Part shown: piece after piece, positions 8,943 through 17,932 of the stretch
Layout of the letters: each line of letters begins with the position of its first letter
Position numbering within the stretch: the first letter of the stretch is position 1
NCBI RefSeq assembly: GCF_000423225.1
Contig: NZ_KE383991.1
Coordinates: 1,188,217 to 1,252,216, forward strand
DNA length: 64,000 bases
Source: Kaistia adipata DSM 17808
GTDB lineage: Bacteria; Pseudomonadota; Alphaproteobacteria; Rhizobiales; Kaistiaceae
Reading direction: 5' to 3'
Program-made: the position numbers and the translations under genes
The notes under the pieces: generated by a model
The model's input: only the letters and a program-made list of their open reading frames with translations
Databases searched by the model: none
What the model was told of the DNA's origin: nothing

Positions 8943-9419
8943 ATGGCGCCAAAATTCGATCATATGGACTTGCGCATCCTGCGCGCCCTGCAGAACGATT
9001 CCTCGCTTTCCCAGCGCGAGCTGGCGGAGACGGTCAACCTGTCGCAGAACGCCTGCTGGCGGCGGCTGCAGGCGATCCGCGAGAGCGGCGTCATCAAGGG
9101 CTATTCGATCCGGCTGAACCGCGCCGTGATCGACATGAACGTCGTCGTCTTCGTGATGATCCGCACCCGCCACCATTCCAAGGCCTGGCTGGAAACCTTC
9201 CGCCAGCATGTGCAGGCGATGCCCGAAGTGGTGGATTTCTACCGGATCGGCGGCGACTACGACTACATGCTGAAGATCGTCACGCATGACCTCGCCAGCT
9301 ATGACCGCTTCTACCAGCGGCTGATCGAGAAGGTGGAGCTCGACACCGTCACCTCCTATTTTGCCATGGAGGCGATCGCCGAGCAGCGGCCCTACCCCCT
9401 GCGCGACGGCGGCGGATAA
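8943..9419 (+). CDS. Lrp/AsnC family regulator, DecR/CyuR-like
   Basis: Regulator of 158 residues with an N-terminal HTH (SQRELAETVNLSQNACWRRL) and a RAM ligand-binding domain. Several stretches resemble the E. coli cysteine-responsive regulator DecR (CyuR) as I remember it: a CW-RL recognition helix end, a histidine pair in RTRHHSKAW, and GGDYDYMLKIV followed by a YDRFYQRLI-like segment. It is divergent from the desulfurase-like gene, so it probably activates that sulfur operon when cysteine is in excess. The reading frame is open upstream to an ATG at 8853; I prefer ATG 8943 because the earlier residues are unlike the family and overlap the promoter region. Confidence 0.85.
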   Translation: MAPKFDHMDLRILRALQNDSSLSQRELAETVNLSQNACWRRLQAIRESGVIKGYSIRLNRAVIDMNVVVFVMIRTRHHSKAWLETFRQHVQAMPEVVDFYRIGGDYDYMLKIVTHDLASYDRFYQRLIEKVELDTVTSYFAMEAIAEQRPYPLRDGGG

Positions 9420-9434
9420 CGATCGCGTTGACGA

Positions 9435-9450
9435 TCTCCTATAGTGGAAT
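9435..9450. promoter_or_regulatory. 16-bp motif copy 1, GMC oxidoreductase promoter
   Basis: TCTCCTATAGTGGAAT, directly after a TTGACG at 9428-9433. On the opposite strand it reads ATTCCACTATAGGAGA, matching the copies at 17188-17203 and 20666-20681. It fills the spacer between the -35 hexamer and where a -10 would fall (9451-9456), so it is probably an operator. Confidence 0.6.
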
Positions 9451-9495
9451 TAAGACCGAGAGAGTTGATTTCCCCCACTCGATCTCGGAAGCGCG

Positions 9496-11205
9496 ATGTT
9501 CTTCGACCATATCATCGTCGGCGGTGGCTCCGCCGGTTGCGTGCTCGCCAACCGGCTTTCCGCCGATCCGAAGCGTCGCGTCCTGCTGATCGAAGCCGGG
9601 CCGGACACGCCGCCGGAGGCGGTGCCGCAGGCCATCTATGGCGACGCGTTCCTGCCGGACTATTTCCAGCCCAACCGCTACTGGACCGAGCTCACCGCCT
9701 ATACCGACCCGATCGGCAACCGTTCGCCGAAGGAGCTGAAGGCGGAGACGACGGCGCGCCGCTACGAGCAGGCCCGCGTCATGGGCGGCGGCTCCTCGGT
9801 CAACGGCCAGGTCTACATCCGAGGTCTCGCCGCCGATTATGACGAATGGCAGCAGATGGGCGCCGCCGGCTGGTCCTGGCAGGACTGCCTGCCCTATTTC
9901 AAGAAGATCGAGAAGGACCTCGATTTCCAGACGCCGCTGAGCGGCACGGACGGCCGCATCCCGATCCGCCGTACCTTCCCGGAATTCTGGAGCCCGTTCG
10001 CGCACGCCTTCCGCGACGCCGTCGGCGAGGTCGGCATTCCCTATATCGACGACAGCCACCAGCAGACCGGCGACGCCTGCTTCCCGTTCGGCCGCAACAA
10101 CGCCTACAACCACCGCGTCTCGTCGGCGGCCGGCTATCTCGACCAGTCGACCCGCCGCCGCCCGAACCTCGAGATCCGGGGCGATACGGTCCTGCAGGGC
10201 CTCACCTTCGCCGGCAAGCGCGTCACCGGCGTGACCGTCCGGCGCGGCGGCAAGACCGAGACGATCGAGGGCGGCGAGATCATCATCTCGACTGGCGCGC
10301 TGCATTCGCCGGCAGTGCTGATGCGCGCCGGCATCGGCCGCGGCGAGCACCTGGCCGAGCACGGCATCGCGGTTGTCGCCGACCGCCGCGGCGTCGGCGA
10401 GAACCTGCTCGACCACCCGCTGATCGGCTTCGGCGTGCACCTGAAGCCGGAAGGCCAGCTGTCGCGGCAGACCAAGAACGGCTTCCTGATGCACATGCGC
10501 TGGAGCTCCGGCCATCCGCAGTCATCGCCGGTCGACATGAAGCTGACCGTCTCCGGCCGCTTCTCCGCCACCCGCCTCGGCGAGCGCCTCGGCACCGTCA
10601 ATTTCGGGCCCAACAAGGCCTATTCGAAGGGCATCATCCGCCTGAACGACGCGGCGGCCGAATCCGAGCCCTTCGTCGCCTTCAACTACCTCTCCGACAG
10701 CCGCGACCTCGAGCGCTTCGTCTCCACGGCGCGGCAGGTGGCCGGCTTCCTGTCGCGCGCGCCGGTCTCCAACTATGTCAACGCGTTCTGGCCGGGCATC
10801 TACGCCGCCTCGCTGCGCAACCTCTCGGCGCCGACCGCGCTCAACAAGGTCATCACCAACCTCGCCGCCGGCCTGCTCGACCTCGGCGGCCCGGCCCGCC
10901 AGCTGGTGCTCGGCGCCGCCGTCGACAAGCGTTTTCCCCTCGACAAGACGCTCGCCGACGACAAGGTGATGGAAGAATGGATCCGCGCCGGCGTGCAGGG
11001 CGACTGGCACCCCTGCGGCACCAACAAGATGGGCCGCGCCGACGACCCGCTGGCCGTCGTGGACGCGCATGGCTCGGTCTATGGCGTGGAAGGACTGCGC
11101 GTCGTCGACGCCTCGATCATGCCGTCGATCCCGTCCGCCAACATCAACGCGACGGCGATGATGATCGGCGAGAAGATCGCCGACGACATCCTCGCCGGCC
11201 GCTAG
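9496..11205 (+). CDS. GMC family FAD-dependent oxidoreductase
   Basis: Flavoenzyme of 569 residues. The FAD-binding GGGSAGCVLANRL is at residues 9-21, and the second GMC signature is around GGGSSVNGQVYIRG. The C-terminal block HPCGTNKMGRAD carries the conserved active-site histidine, and the protein ends with the family VVDASIMPSIPSANINAT segment. Relatives oxidise alcohols such as choline or long-chain and polyol alcohols. Its promoter shares a 16-bp motif with two promoters of the neighbouring amino-acid module, which suggests joint control. The substrate is not deducible. Start is ATG 9496; it is convergent with livF. Confidence 0.88.
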   Translation: MFFDHIIVGGGSAGCVLANRLSADPKRRVLLIEAGPDTPPEAVPQAIYGDAFLPDYFQPNRYWTELTAYTDPIGNRSPKELKAETTARRYEQARVMGGGSSVNGQVYIRGLAADYDEWQQMGAAGWSWQDCLPYFKKIEKDLDFQTPLSGTDGRIPIRRTFPEFWSPFAHAFRDAVGEVGIPYIDDSHQQTGDACFPFGRNNAYNHRVSSAAGYLDQSTRRRPNLEIRGDTVLQGLTFAGKRVTGVTVRRGGKTETIEGGEIIISTGALHSPAVLMRAGIGRGEHLAEHGIAVVADRRGVGENLLDHPLIGFGVHLKPEGQLSRQTKNGFLMHMRWSSGHPQSSPVDMKLTVSGRFSATRLGERLGTVNFGPNKAYSKGIIRLNDAAAESEPFVAFNYLSDSRDLERFVSTARQVAGFLSRAPVSNYVNAFWPGIYAASLRNLSAPTALNKVITNLAAGLLDLGGPARQLVLGAAVDKRFPLDKTLADDKVMEEWIRAGVQGDWHPCGTNKMGRADDPLAVVDAHGSVYGVEGLRVVDASIMPSIPSANINATAMMIGEKIADDILAGR

Positions 11206-11238
11206 ATCAAAATCCATCTGCCTTGAAGCTGGGCTTCC

Positions 11239-11265
11239 CTCATCTCTCCCGCCGGGAGAGGTGAG
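11239..11265. repeat. Short copy of the GGGAGAGGTGA intergenic palindrome
   Basis: Arms CTCATCTCTCCC and GGGAGAGGTGAG (one G-T wobble) around a 3-base loop. The same hairpin core recurs in the larger repeats at 42015-42143 and 52321-52453. Confidence 0.55.
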
Positions 11266-11303
11266 AGGTAGCTTCCGCCAATATGGATCCTGCTGAGACG
11301 ACA

Positions 11304-11328
11304 GCGCCGGACGGTCTCCGTCCGGCGC
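11304..11328 (+). terminator. Terminator between convergent GMC and livF genes
   Basis: Perfect 11-bp stem (GCGCCGGACGG with CCGTCCGGCGC), 3-base loop, followed by GTTTCGAT on the plus strand. It lies between the two stop codons. Confidence 0.7.
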
Positions 11329-11335
11329 GTTTCGA

Positions 11336-12029
<694 letters not shown>

Positions 12030-12040
<11 letters not shown>

Positions 12041-12878
12041 GCGCCCCACTCCCCTCACCCTGCGCCAGCTCCCGCTCGATCGTCTGCGCTGCCTGCTCGC
12101 TGCGCGCGCCGGAGCCGAGATAGGCCTTGATCACGGCCGGATCGCGCTGGACGTCGGCCGGCACGCCGTCGGCGATCTTGACGCCGTGGTCGAGCACGAC
12201 GACCTGATCGGACAGTCCCATCACCATCTTGATCTGGTGCTCGATGAGCAGGATCGTGATGCCGAGCTCGTCCCTGAGCCGGCGAATGAAATCCGCCATC
12301 TCGGTCGTCTCGCTCGGATTCATGCCGGCGACCGGCTCGTCCAGCAGCAGCAGCCTGGGTCGTGTCGCGAGCGCGCGCGCCACTTCCAGCCGACGCTGCG
12401 CGCCATAGGACAGGTGGTCCGCGACCATCTCGCCCTGGCCGCCCAGCCCGACGAAGGCGAGCAGCCGTTTCGCCTCGGCGATCGCCTCGCGCTCGCTGTC
12501 GCGCGTCGTGCGCGTGTTGAGGATCGAGCCCCACCAGCTCGACCGCTTCAGATGCATGTGCATGCCGACCAGCACGTTCTCGCGCGCCGTCATCTTCTTG
12601 AACAGGCGGATGGTCTGGTAGGTGCGGCTGATGCCGGAAGCCGCCACCATGTCCGGCAGCAGGCCGTCGATGCGCTCGCCGGCGAAATAGACGGCGCCCG
12701 AGCTCGGCGTGATCAGCTGTGTCAGGCAATTGAAGGCCGTCGTCTTGCCGGCGCCGTTCGGCCCAATGACGCTGCAGATCGTGTTGGCCCGAACCTCGAG
12801 GTCGAGTGACTTGATCGCCACCAGGCCGCCGAAGCGCTTGCCCATGCCGTCGGCGCGGAGAAGGATGTCGCCGCTCAT
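12030..12878 (-). CDS. livG: Branched-chain amino-acid-type ABC transporter ATPase LivG
   Basis: ATP-binding subunit of 282 residues. Walker A GPNGAGKT is at residues 39-46. The LivG-specific insertion is present between Walker A and the signature (TVR-like region near KMTARENVLVGMHMHLK), followed by LSYGAQRRLEVARAL and LLLDEPVAGMNP. Start ATG 12878 overlaps the stop of livM by 4 bases. The open frame continues upstream into livM sequence, but that part is only a shadow of the livM gene. Confidence 0.9.
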
Positions 12879-14602
12879 GCCCGGTTGGCTCCGAGCGCGG
12901 TGCCCTCGCCTTCCGGCTCGACGAGCACCGGCGCGCGCCGACTGCGGCGGGCGGGCCATAGACCGTCCGGCATCAGCCGCATCGTCAGGATCAGCGCCAC
13001 TCCGTAGAACAGATAGCGGAACTCGCCGAACTCGCGCAGCGCCTCCGGCAGGCCGATCAGCACCAGCGCGCCGAGCGCCACGCCGGGCAGGCTGCCGAGG
13101 CCGCCGACGACGATCAGCGCGAGAACGTTGATCGACATCAGGAGCTGGAAGCTCGACGGGAAGACCGAGTTGACCATCACGGCGAAGATCGAGCCGGCGA
13201 GCCCGGCGAAGGCCGCGCCAAAGGCGTAGGCGAGCAGCTTGCACTGGACGAGATTGATGCCCATCGCCTGCGCGACGTCCTCGTCTTCGCGCAGCGCGAT
13301 CCAGGCGCGCCCGAGCCGCGAGCGCTCCAGCCGCCAGGCGCAATAGGCGGCGAAGCCGGCCGCGACCAGCGTCAGGTAGAACAGCGAGACCGGGCCGCTG
13401 AACTCGAAGCCGCCGAGCGTCGGCTTCGGGATCTGCAGGATGCCCTGCGCGCCGCCGAGTACCGGCGCGGCGGCATCCGACAGCACAACGATGCGCACGA
13501 TCTCGCCGAGGCCGAGGGTCGCGACCGCGAGATAGTCGCCGCGCACGCCCAGCACCGGCACGCCGAACAGGATGCCGACGGCGACCGCCGCCAGCACGGC
13601 GAGCGGCATGGCCGCCCAGAAGGAGAGCGACGGGATCATCGTGTAGCTGGCGAGCGCCAGCGGGCTGTCGGCGGTCAAGAGCGCCGTCACATAGGCGCCG
13701 GTGGCGAAGAAGGCGACGAAGCCGAGGTCGAGCAGGCCGGCGAGGCCAAGCTCGAGATTGAGCCCCATGCCCATCAACACATAGAGGCCGACAAGCAGGA
13801 AGACCTGCGCGACATAGGGGCCACCCGCGAGCGGCACCAGGATGAGGGCGACGAGGAGGACGAGCGCCGGCGCGAACCGCGCGACGCCGGTACGCGGCGC
13901 GGCGGCCCTGCCGCGCGCGACACGCGGAATGGCGGCGAGGACCAGCGCGATCGCGAAGACCGTCAGCGCGCCGCGCGGGCTGAGCCCGTCCCAGCCATAG
14001 AACCAGGACGCGACGCTGCGGAACACCGGGTTGCTCTGCAGGATGACCTTGATGAAGTCCTGGAAGACGCCGGCGACCAGCACCGTCGTCACGGCCGGCA
14101 GGATCAGCCGCCGCAAGCTGCGCGGCGCCCGCTGCAGCAGGCCGCCAGCCAGCGCCAGCACCATCGCAGCGGCGACGAACAGGCCCGCGCCGCCGAGCGA
14201 TTTCACCTGGCCGAAGGAGATCAGCCGCGCCAGCGGCGGCGTCAGCGCGATGAAGATCGAGCGCAGATTGACGGCGAGGATCAAATTGGCGAAGGCGAGC
14301 ACCACGAGCGCCGCGACCAATCCGGCGAGCGGGCTCGTCCAGAGCGCCGGCTGCGCGCCATGACGCGCCCGGCGCTGCGCCAGCACGCCGGCCACCAGGG
14401 CAATACCACCCAGCGCGACCTGCGCCAGCGTCACCATGCCGGCGACGACGGGTCGGTCGTTCATCATCAGCAGCAGGCCGACCGCGCCGAGATAGGCGGC
14501 GACCAGCGCGCCGCCAAGCCCGGCGCCGACGCCGCGACGGAAGTCCGAAGTCCAGGACGCGACGGTCTCGCCCGCCGCGCTGCGCTCCACCAGCGTGCTC
14601 AT
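12875..14602 (-). CDS. livM: Branched-chain amino-acid-type ABC transporter permease LivM, extended form
   Basis: Inner-membrane permease of 575 residues, well above the 300-430 usual for LivM. The C-terminal half (from about residue 250) is ordinary LivM, with GLYVLMGMGLNLELGLAGLLD and the LGVRGDYLAVATLGLGEIVR block. The N-terminal 240 residues carry extra hydrophobic segments and no other recognisable domain; similar long forms are known where LivM has added N-terminal helices. Start is ATG 14602, overlapping the livH stop (ATGA type). A longer open frame to 15613 overlaps livH and is not coding. Confidence 0.85.
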   Translation of the reverse strand: MSTLVERSAAGETVASWTSDFRRGVGAGLGGALVAAYLGAVGLLLMMNDRPVVAGMVTLAQVALGGIALVAGVLAQRRARHGAQPALWTSPLAGLVAALVVLAFANLILAVNLRSIFIALTPPLARLISFGQVKSLGGAGLFVAAAMVLALAGGLLQRAPRSLRRLILPAVTTVLVAGVFQDFIKVILQSNPVFRSVASWFYGWDGLSPRGALTVFAIALVLAAIPRVARGRAAAPRTGVARFAPALVLLVALILVPLAGGPYVAQVFLLVGLYVLMGMGLNLELGLAGLLDLGFVAFFATGAYVTALLTADSPLALASYTMIPSLSFWAAMPLAVLAAVAVGILFGVPVLGVRGDYLAVATLGLGEIVRIVVLSDAAAPVLGGAQGILQIPKPTLGGFEFSGPVSLFYLTLVAAGFAAYCAWRLERSRLGRAWIALREDEDVAQAMGINLVQCKLLAYAFGAAFAGLAGSIFAVMVNSVFPSSFQLLMSINVLALIVVGGLGSLPGVALGALVLIGLPEALREFGEFRYLFYGVALILTMRLMPDGLWPARRSRRAPVLVEPEGEGTALGANRA

Positions 14603-15690
14603 GCGCGCCTCTTCGCCATGGCTTCGCCGAACAGGCCCTGCGGCCGGAAGATCAGCACCATCAGCAGCACCAGGAAACCGATCACGTCGCGCAGCTGGTA
14701 CGGCGCCGGAATGCCGAGCCCGTCGAGGAACAGCGCCGGCCCCATCGCCTCGATCAGCCCGAGGAACATGCCGCCGATCATCGCGCCGGGGATGCTGCCG
14801 ATGCCGCCCAGCACCGCCGCGCCGAACGCCTTGATGCCCGGCGCAAAGCCCATGAAGAAATGCACCTGCTGGTAGATCAGCGCGTAGCAGACGCTGGCGA
14901 CGCCGGCCATCGCGCCGCCGAGCGTGAAGGCGAAGACGATGACCCGGTCGACGTCGACGCCCATCAGCGAGGCGGCGTTCTTGTCTTCCGACACCGCGCG
15001 CATCGCCATGCCCATGCGGGTGCGGTGGACGATCCAATAGAGGCCGACCATGGCGACGATGGCGCAGCCCATGACGAAAAGGTTCACCACCGGCACGCGG
15101 ACGCCGCCAAATTCGAGCACGACGTCGTGCCAGGAGAGCGTCGGATAGGACTTCACGCCGGAACCGAACATGCCGCGCACGGTCTGCTGCAGCACGAAGG
15201 AGACGCCGATGGCGCAGATCAGCGGCGCCTGGCCGAGGCTGTGGCGGAACGGCCGGTAGGCGTAGCGCTCGGTCAATAGCGCGATGGTGATGCAGGCCAG
15301 CATCGCGACAGCGAAGACGGCCAGCATGGCAAAGCCGGGATGGCTTTCGAAATAGCCGTTCCGCGCCATGGACGAGGCCATGAAATAGCCGGCGAAGGCG
15401 CCGGTCATGGTGATGTCGCCATGCGCGAAATTGATCATGCGCAGGACGCCGTAGACCATGGTGTAGCCGAGCGCGATCAGGGCGTAGACGCTGCCGAGCG
15501 TCAGTCCGAACATCGCGAAATCGAACCATTGCGACAGCGAATAGCGCCCGGTGAACAGCGTCGCCACCACGCCGATCAGGGCGATTGCCGCGACGATGAC
15601 GCGGAGCCCCCACATGAACACGTCGATGCCATTGACGCGTCTGCGGGCGCGCGGCATTGGTCGCCCCGCCGAAAGTCCAGTTTCGCTCAT
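14599..15690 (-). CDS. livH: Branched-chain amino-acid-type ABC transporter permease LivH
   Basis: Inner-membrane permease of 363 residues, somewhat long for LivH because of about 70 N-terminal residues that include one membrane segment before the core. The core shows the family blocks LGLTLGSVYALIALGYTMVYG-like (from about residue 60), INFAHGDITMTGAF and, near the end, FGAAVLGGIGSIPGAM. Start is ATG 15690. It overlaps livM by 4 bases and follows the binding-protein gene by about 58 bp. Confidence 0.9.
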   Translation of the reverse strand: MSETGLSAGRPMPRARRRVNGIDVFMWGLRVIVAAIALIGVVATLFTGRYSLSQWFDFAMFGLTLGSVYALIALGYTMVYGVLRMINFAHGDITMTGAFAGYFMASSMARNGYFESHPGFAMLAVFAVAMLACITIALLTERYAYRPFRHSLGQAPLICAIGVSFVLQQTVRGMFGSGVKSYPTLSWHDVVLEFGGVRVPVVNLFVMGCAIVAMVGLYWIVHRTRMGMAMRAVSEDKNAASLMGVDVDRVIVFAFTLGGAMAGVASVCYALIYQQVHFFMGFAPGIKAFGAAVLGGIGSIPGAMIGGMFLGLIEAMGPALFLDGLGIPAPYQLRDVIGFLVLLMVLIFRPQGLFGEAMAKRRA

Positions 15691-15748
15691 TCGATGTCCA
15701 ACGGCTCAGAGCGAGGGCGACTGAAGGCGCCGCCCCCGCATCCCTGGA

Positions 15749-16975
15749 TCAGGGATAGATCTTCTTCGGGTTCGTGCCGATTGCGAAGCTGGCACGGTCG
15801 GCGTTCTCGTAGCGATAGATCGCCGGCTTGAAGTTCGAGCACTGGCCATTCGCGTCGCAGGCGATCGGACCGCTCATGCCGTCGAACTGGACCGCGAACA
15901 GCGCATCGCGCAGCGCCGCCTTGTCGATGACGAGCGCGCCATCCGGCTCCTGCTTGGCCGCCTTCTCCAGCGCCAGCTTCAGCATGGTCATCCCGTCATA
16001 GGCGTTGGCGACGAAGCCGGAGGTCGGCGCCTCGCCATATTCGTCCTGATAGGCCTGGAGCAGGCGCGGATAGTCCTGGCCCTGCGCTTCCGGCGTCACG
16101 TCCGGGAAGGCGCCGTAGAAACCGACCACCGCGTCGCCGGCCGCATCCATGATGTCGGGCGTCATGATGCCGCCGCCGCCGATGAAGGGCACGTTCTCCA
16201 GGCCCTGCGTCTGCTTGGCCTGCTTCAGGATCTGCGCCGTCGCCGGCACGAAGATCGGCACATAGACCGCATCGGGCTTCTCGCTGGCGATCTTGGCGAG
16301 CACCGGGCGCATGTCGACGTCGGTCGGCGCGACGGCCTCCTGCGACGCGACCTTGCCGCCGAGACCGGTGAAGGTCTTCGCCATCTCGCTGGTCAGCTGC
16401 TGCGTGTAGGGGCTGCCGTCGTGAATGGTGACGATGTTCTTGGCCTTCAGCGCCTCGAACACCCATTTGGCATCGGCCGGTCCCTGGTCGGCATCGCTGA
16501 ACACGACGCGCAGGAAGCCGTCATAGTCCGGCTTGCGATCAGCCGCGGTCAGCGACGGCGAGGTCGCGGAGGTGCCGATCGAGACGAGGCCCGACTTCCA
16601 GAGGATGGGCGCGGCGGCGGTGGCCTCGCTCGAACAGGACGGGCCGAGCACGGCGACGATCGCCGGATTGGCCGCGAGCTTGGTCGCCGCGGTCTGGCCG
16701 CCTTCGGCGCTGCACTGGCTGTCTTCGGCGAGGAAGCGGATCGGATGGCCGAGGATCTCGCCGCCGAAATCCTTGATGGCGAGCTCGACGCCACGCCTCT
16801 GGTCATTGCCGAGCGCCGCGTCGCCGCCCGAGAGCACCCAGTAGCCGCCGACGACGATCGGCGCGCCGGGCTCGACCCGGATTTCATTGGATTGCGCGAC
16901 GGCTGCACCCGTGCTCAGGAGCCCCGACAACACGGCTCCCAAGGCAGCATTTCGCGCCCGAACAGACACATCCAT
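15749..16975 (-). CDS. Branched-chain amino-acid-type ABC transporter substrate-binding protein
   Basis: Periplasmic binding protein of the Leu/Ile/Val family (peripla_BP_6), 408 residues. The signal peptide ends near GAAVAQS. The opening of the mature part, GAPIVVGGYWVLSGGDAALG, and VLGPSCSSEATAAAPI are typical ligand-binding blocks. I choose ATG 16975 because GGGGAGG lies 8 bases upstream; the frame is open to 17023. First gene of the liv operon and divergent from the XRE-cupin regulator. Nearby oxidase, racemase and dehydrogenase genes suggest that the cargo is a non-branched amino acid (inference). Confidence 0.9.
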   Translation of the reverse strand: MDVSVRARNAALGAVLSGLLSTGAAVAQSNEIRVEPGAPIVVGGYWVLSGGDAALGNDQRRGVELAIKDFGGEILGHPIRFLAEDSQCSAEGGQTAATKLAANPAIVAVLGPSCSSEATAAAPILWKSGLVSIGTSATSPSLTAADRKPDYDGFLRVVFSDADQGPADAKWVFEALKAKNIVTIHDGSPYTQQLTSEMAKTFTGLGGKVASQEAVAPTDVDMRPVLAKIASEKPDAVYVPIFVPATAQILKQAKQTQGLENVPFIGGGGIMTPDIMDAAGDAVVGFYGAFPDVTPEAQGQDYPRLLQAYQDEYGEAPTSGFVANAYDGMTMLKLALEKAAKQEPDGALVIDKAALRDALFAVQFDGMSGPIACDANGQCSNFKPAIYRYENADRASFAIGTNPKKIYP

Positions 16976-17304
16976 GACAAAACCTCCCCGCGCCGGGACG
17001 CGCCGCTCCCGGATACAGACCAAAAATCGAATTTTCGCGTTAAATGCCTGCGACAGCCGACGATCTGGATTGAATAATACTTCGTCACGTCCGAATGAAA
17101 CGGACGATCTGTACTATTTCATTGCCCAGCGAATTTTTTCGGCTATGATATCGATAGACATTATTCCCCTATATTTTGGGAAACCGTATTCCACGATAGG
17201 AGAAACGTCAATCGCATTTTGTCGCGAATGACACAGCGGCTTGCAATTGCCCCGCTCGCCGACGAAGCAAGGGAAGGTTGCAGCCGCCAATTCACGCAGG
17301 GCCC
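16976..17304. promoter_or_regulatory. Divergent promoter region, liv operon / XRE-cupin regulator
   Basis: 329 bp between divergent genes, AT-rich between 17060 and 17220. It holds the 16-bp motif at 17188-17203, a TTGACG on the minus strand at 17211-17206 abutting the motif, and a small inverted repeat CGTCCG/CGGACG (17088-17106, 7-base spacer). No coding sequence is evident. Confidence 0.55.
17188..17203. promoter_or_regulatory. 16-bp motif copy 2, liv/XRE divergent promoter
   Basis: ATTCCACGATAGGAGA, differing by one base from the reverse complement of copy 1. On the minus strand it follows TTGACG with 2 intervening bases, the same arrangement as at 9428-9450 (1 base). It probably controls the liv operon and the regulator gene itself. 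Confidence 0.6.
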
Positions 17305-17913
17305 ATGAACCAGACCAGCCAGGCAATTCCGGACACTACCTCCGGCACCGAGCCGTCCCGCGTCCTCGCCGCCCGCATCCGCGCGCTCCGCGACGAGCGC
17401 GGCTGGACCCTCGACGTCACCAGCGAGCATACCGGCCTGTCGCGCTCGGCGCTGTCGAAGATCGAGCGGCACGAGATGTCACCGACCTTCAACGCGCTGA
17501 ACAAGCTGGCCGCCGGCTTCGGCATCAGCATGATCCAGCTGATGGAAGGATCGGCGCCGGAGAAGTCCGACGACATCCTGTTCACGCCGCGCGGCGAAGG
17601 CGCGATCTACTCCACCTCGCTCTACGACATCCGCTTCCTGAAGGCGGCGCTCTATCCGAACTCGCCGCTGGTGGTGACCGAGTTCACGGTCGAGGCGGAC
17701 GACATCAAGATGCTCGAGCGATGGGACCGGCACGAGGACGAGAATTTCGTCTACGTGCTCGACGGCCCCATGCTGTTCCACAGCGAGACCCGCGACGGCC
17801 CGATGCGGCTCGAGACCGGCGACAGCATCTGCTTCGACGCCCGCACCGGCCATGCCTTCACTTCCCCCTCCGGCCGCCCGGCACGCGCACTATCCGTCAC
17901 GGTCCGCAACTGA
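17305..17913 (+). CDS. XRE family regulator with C-terminal cupin domain
   Basis: DNA-binding protein of 202 residues. The HTH at about residues 20-75 contains LRDERGWTLDVTSEHTGLSRSALSKIE, and a small-molecule-binding cupin follows (DRHEDENFVYVLDGP, then ETGDSICFDARTGHAF). This architecture is that of PuuR/SutR-like regulators, which control amine, amino-acid or sulfur genes. I use ATG 17305; TTG 17278 would add nine residues. It lies beside, and is probably the ligand of, the motif at 17188-17203 that also recurs at 9435 and 20666. Convergent with the DadA-like gene, with only 19 bp between stops. Confidence 0.88.
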   Translation: MNQTSQAIPDTTSGTEPSRVLAARIRALRDERGWTLDVTSEHTGLSRSALSKIERHEMSPTFNALNKLAAGFGISMIQLMEGSAPEKSDDILFTPRGEGAIYSTSLYDIRFLKAALYPNSPLVVTEFTVEADDIKMLERWDRHEDENFVYVLDGPMLFHSETRDGPMRLETGDSICFDARTGHAFTSPSGRPARALSVTVRN

Positions 17914-17932
17914 CGAAGCGCCGCCCGCAGGC

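Noticed and set aside
12875-15613. Possible fusion of livM with more than 330 extra upstream residues
   Set aside because: The added part overlaps livH in another frame and reads as Arg/His-rich nonsense. The ATG at 14602 with an ATGA overlap is the natural start.
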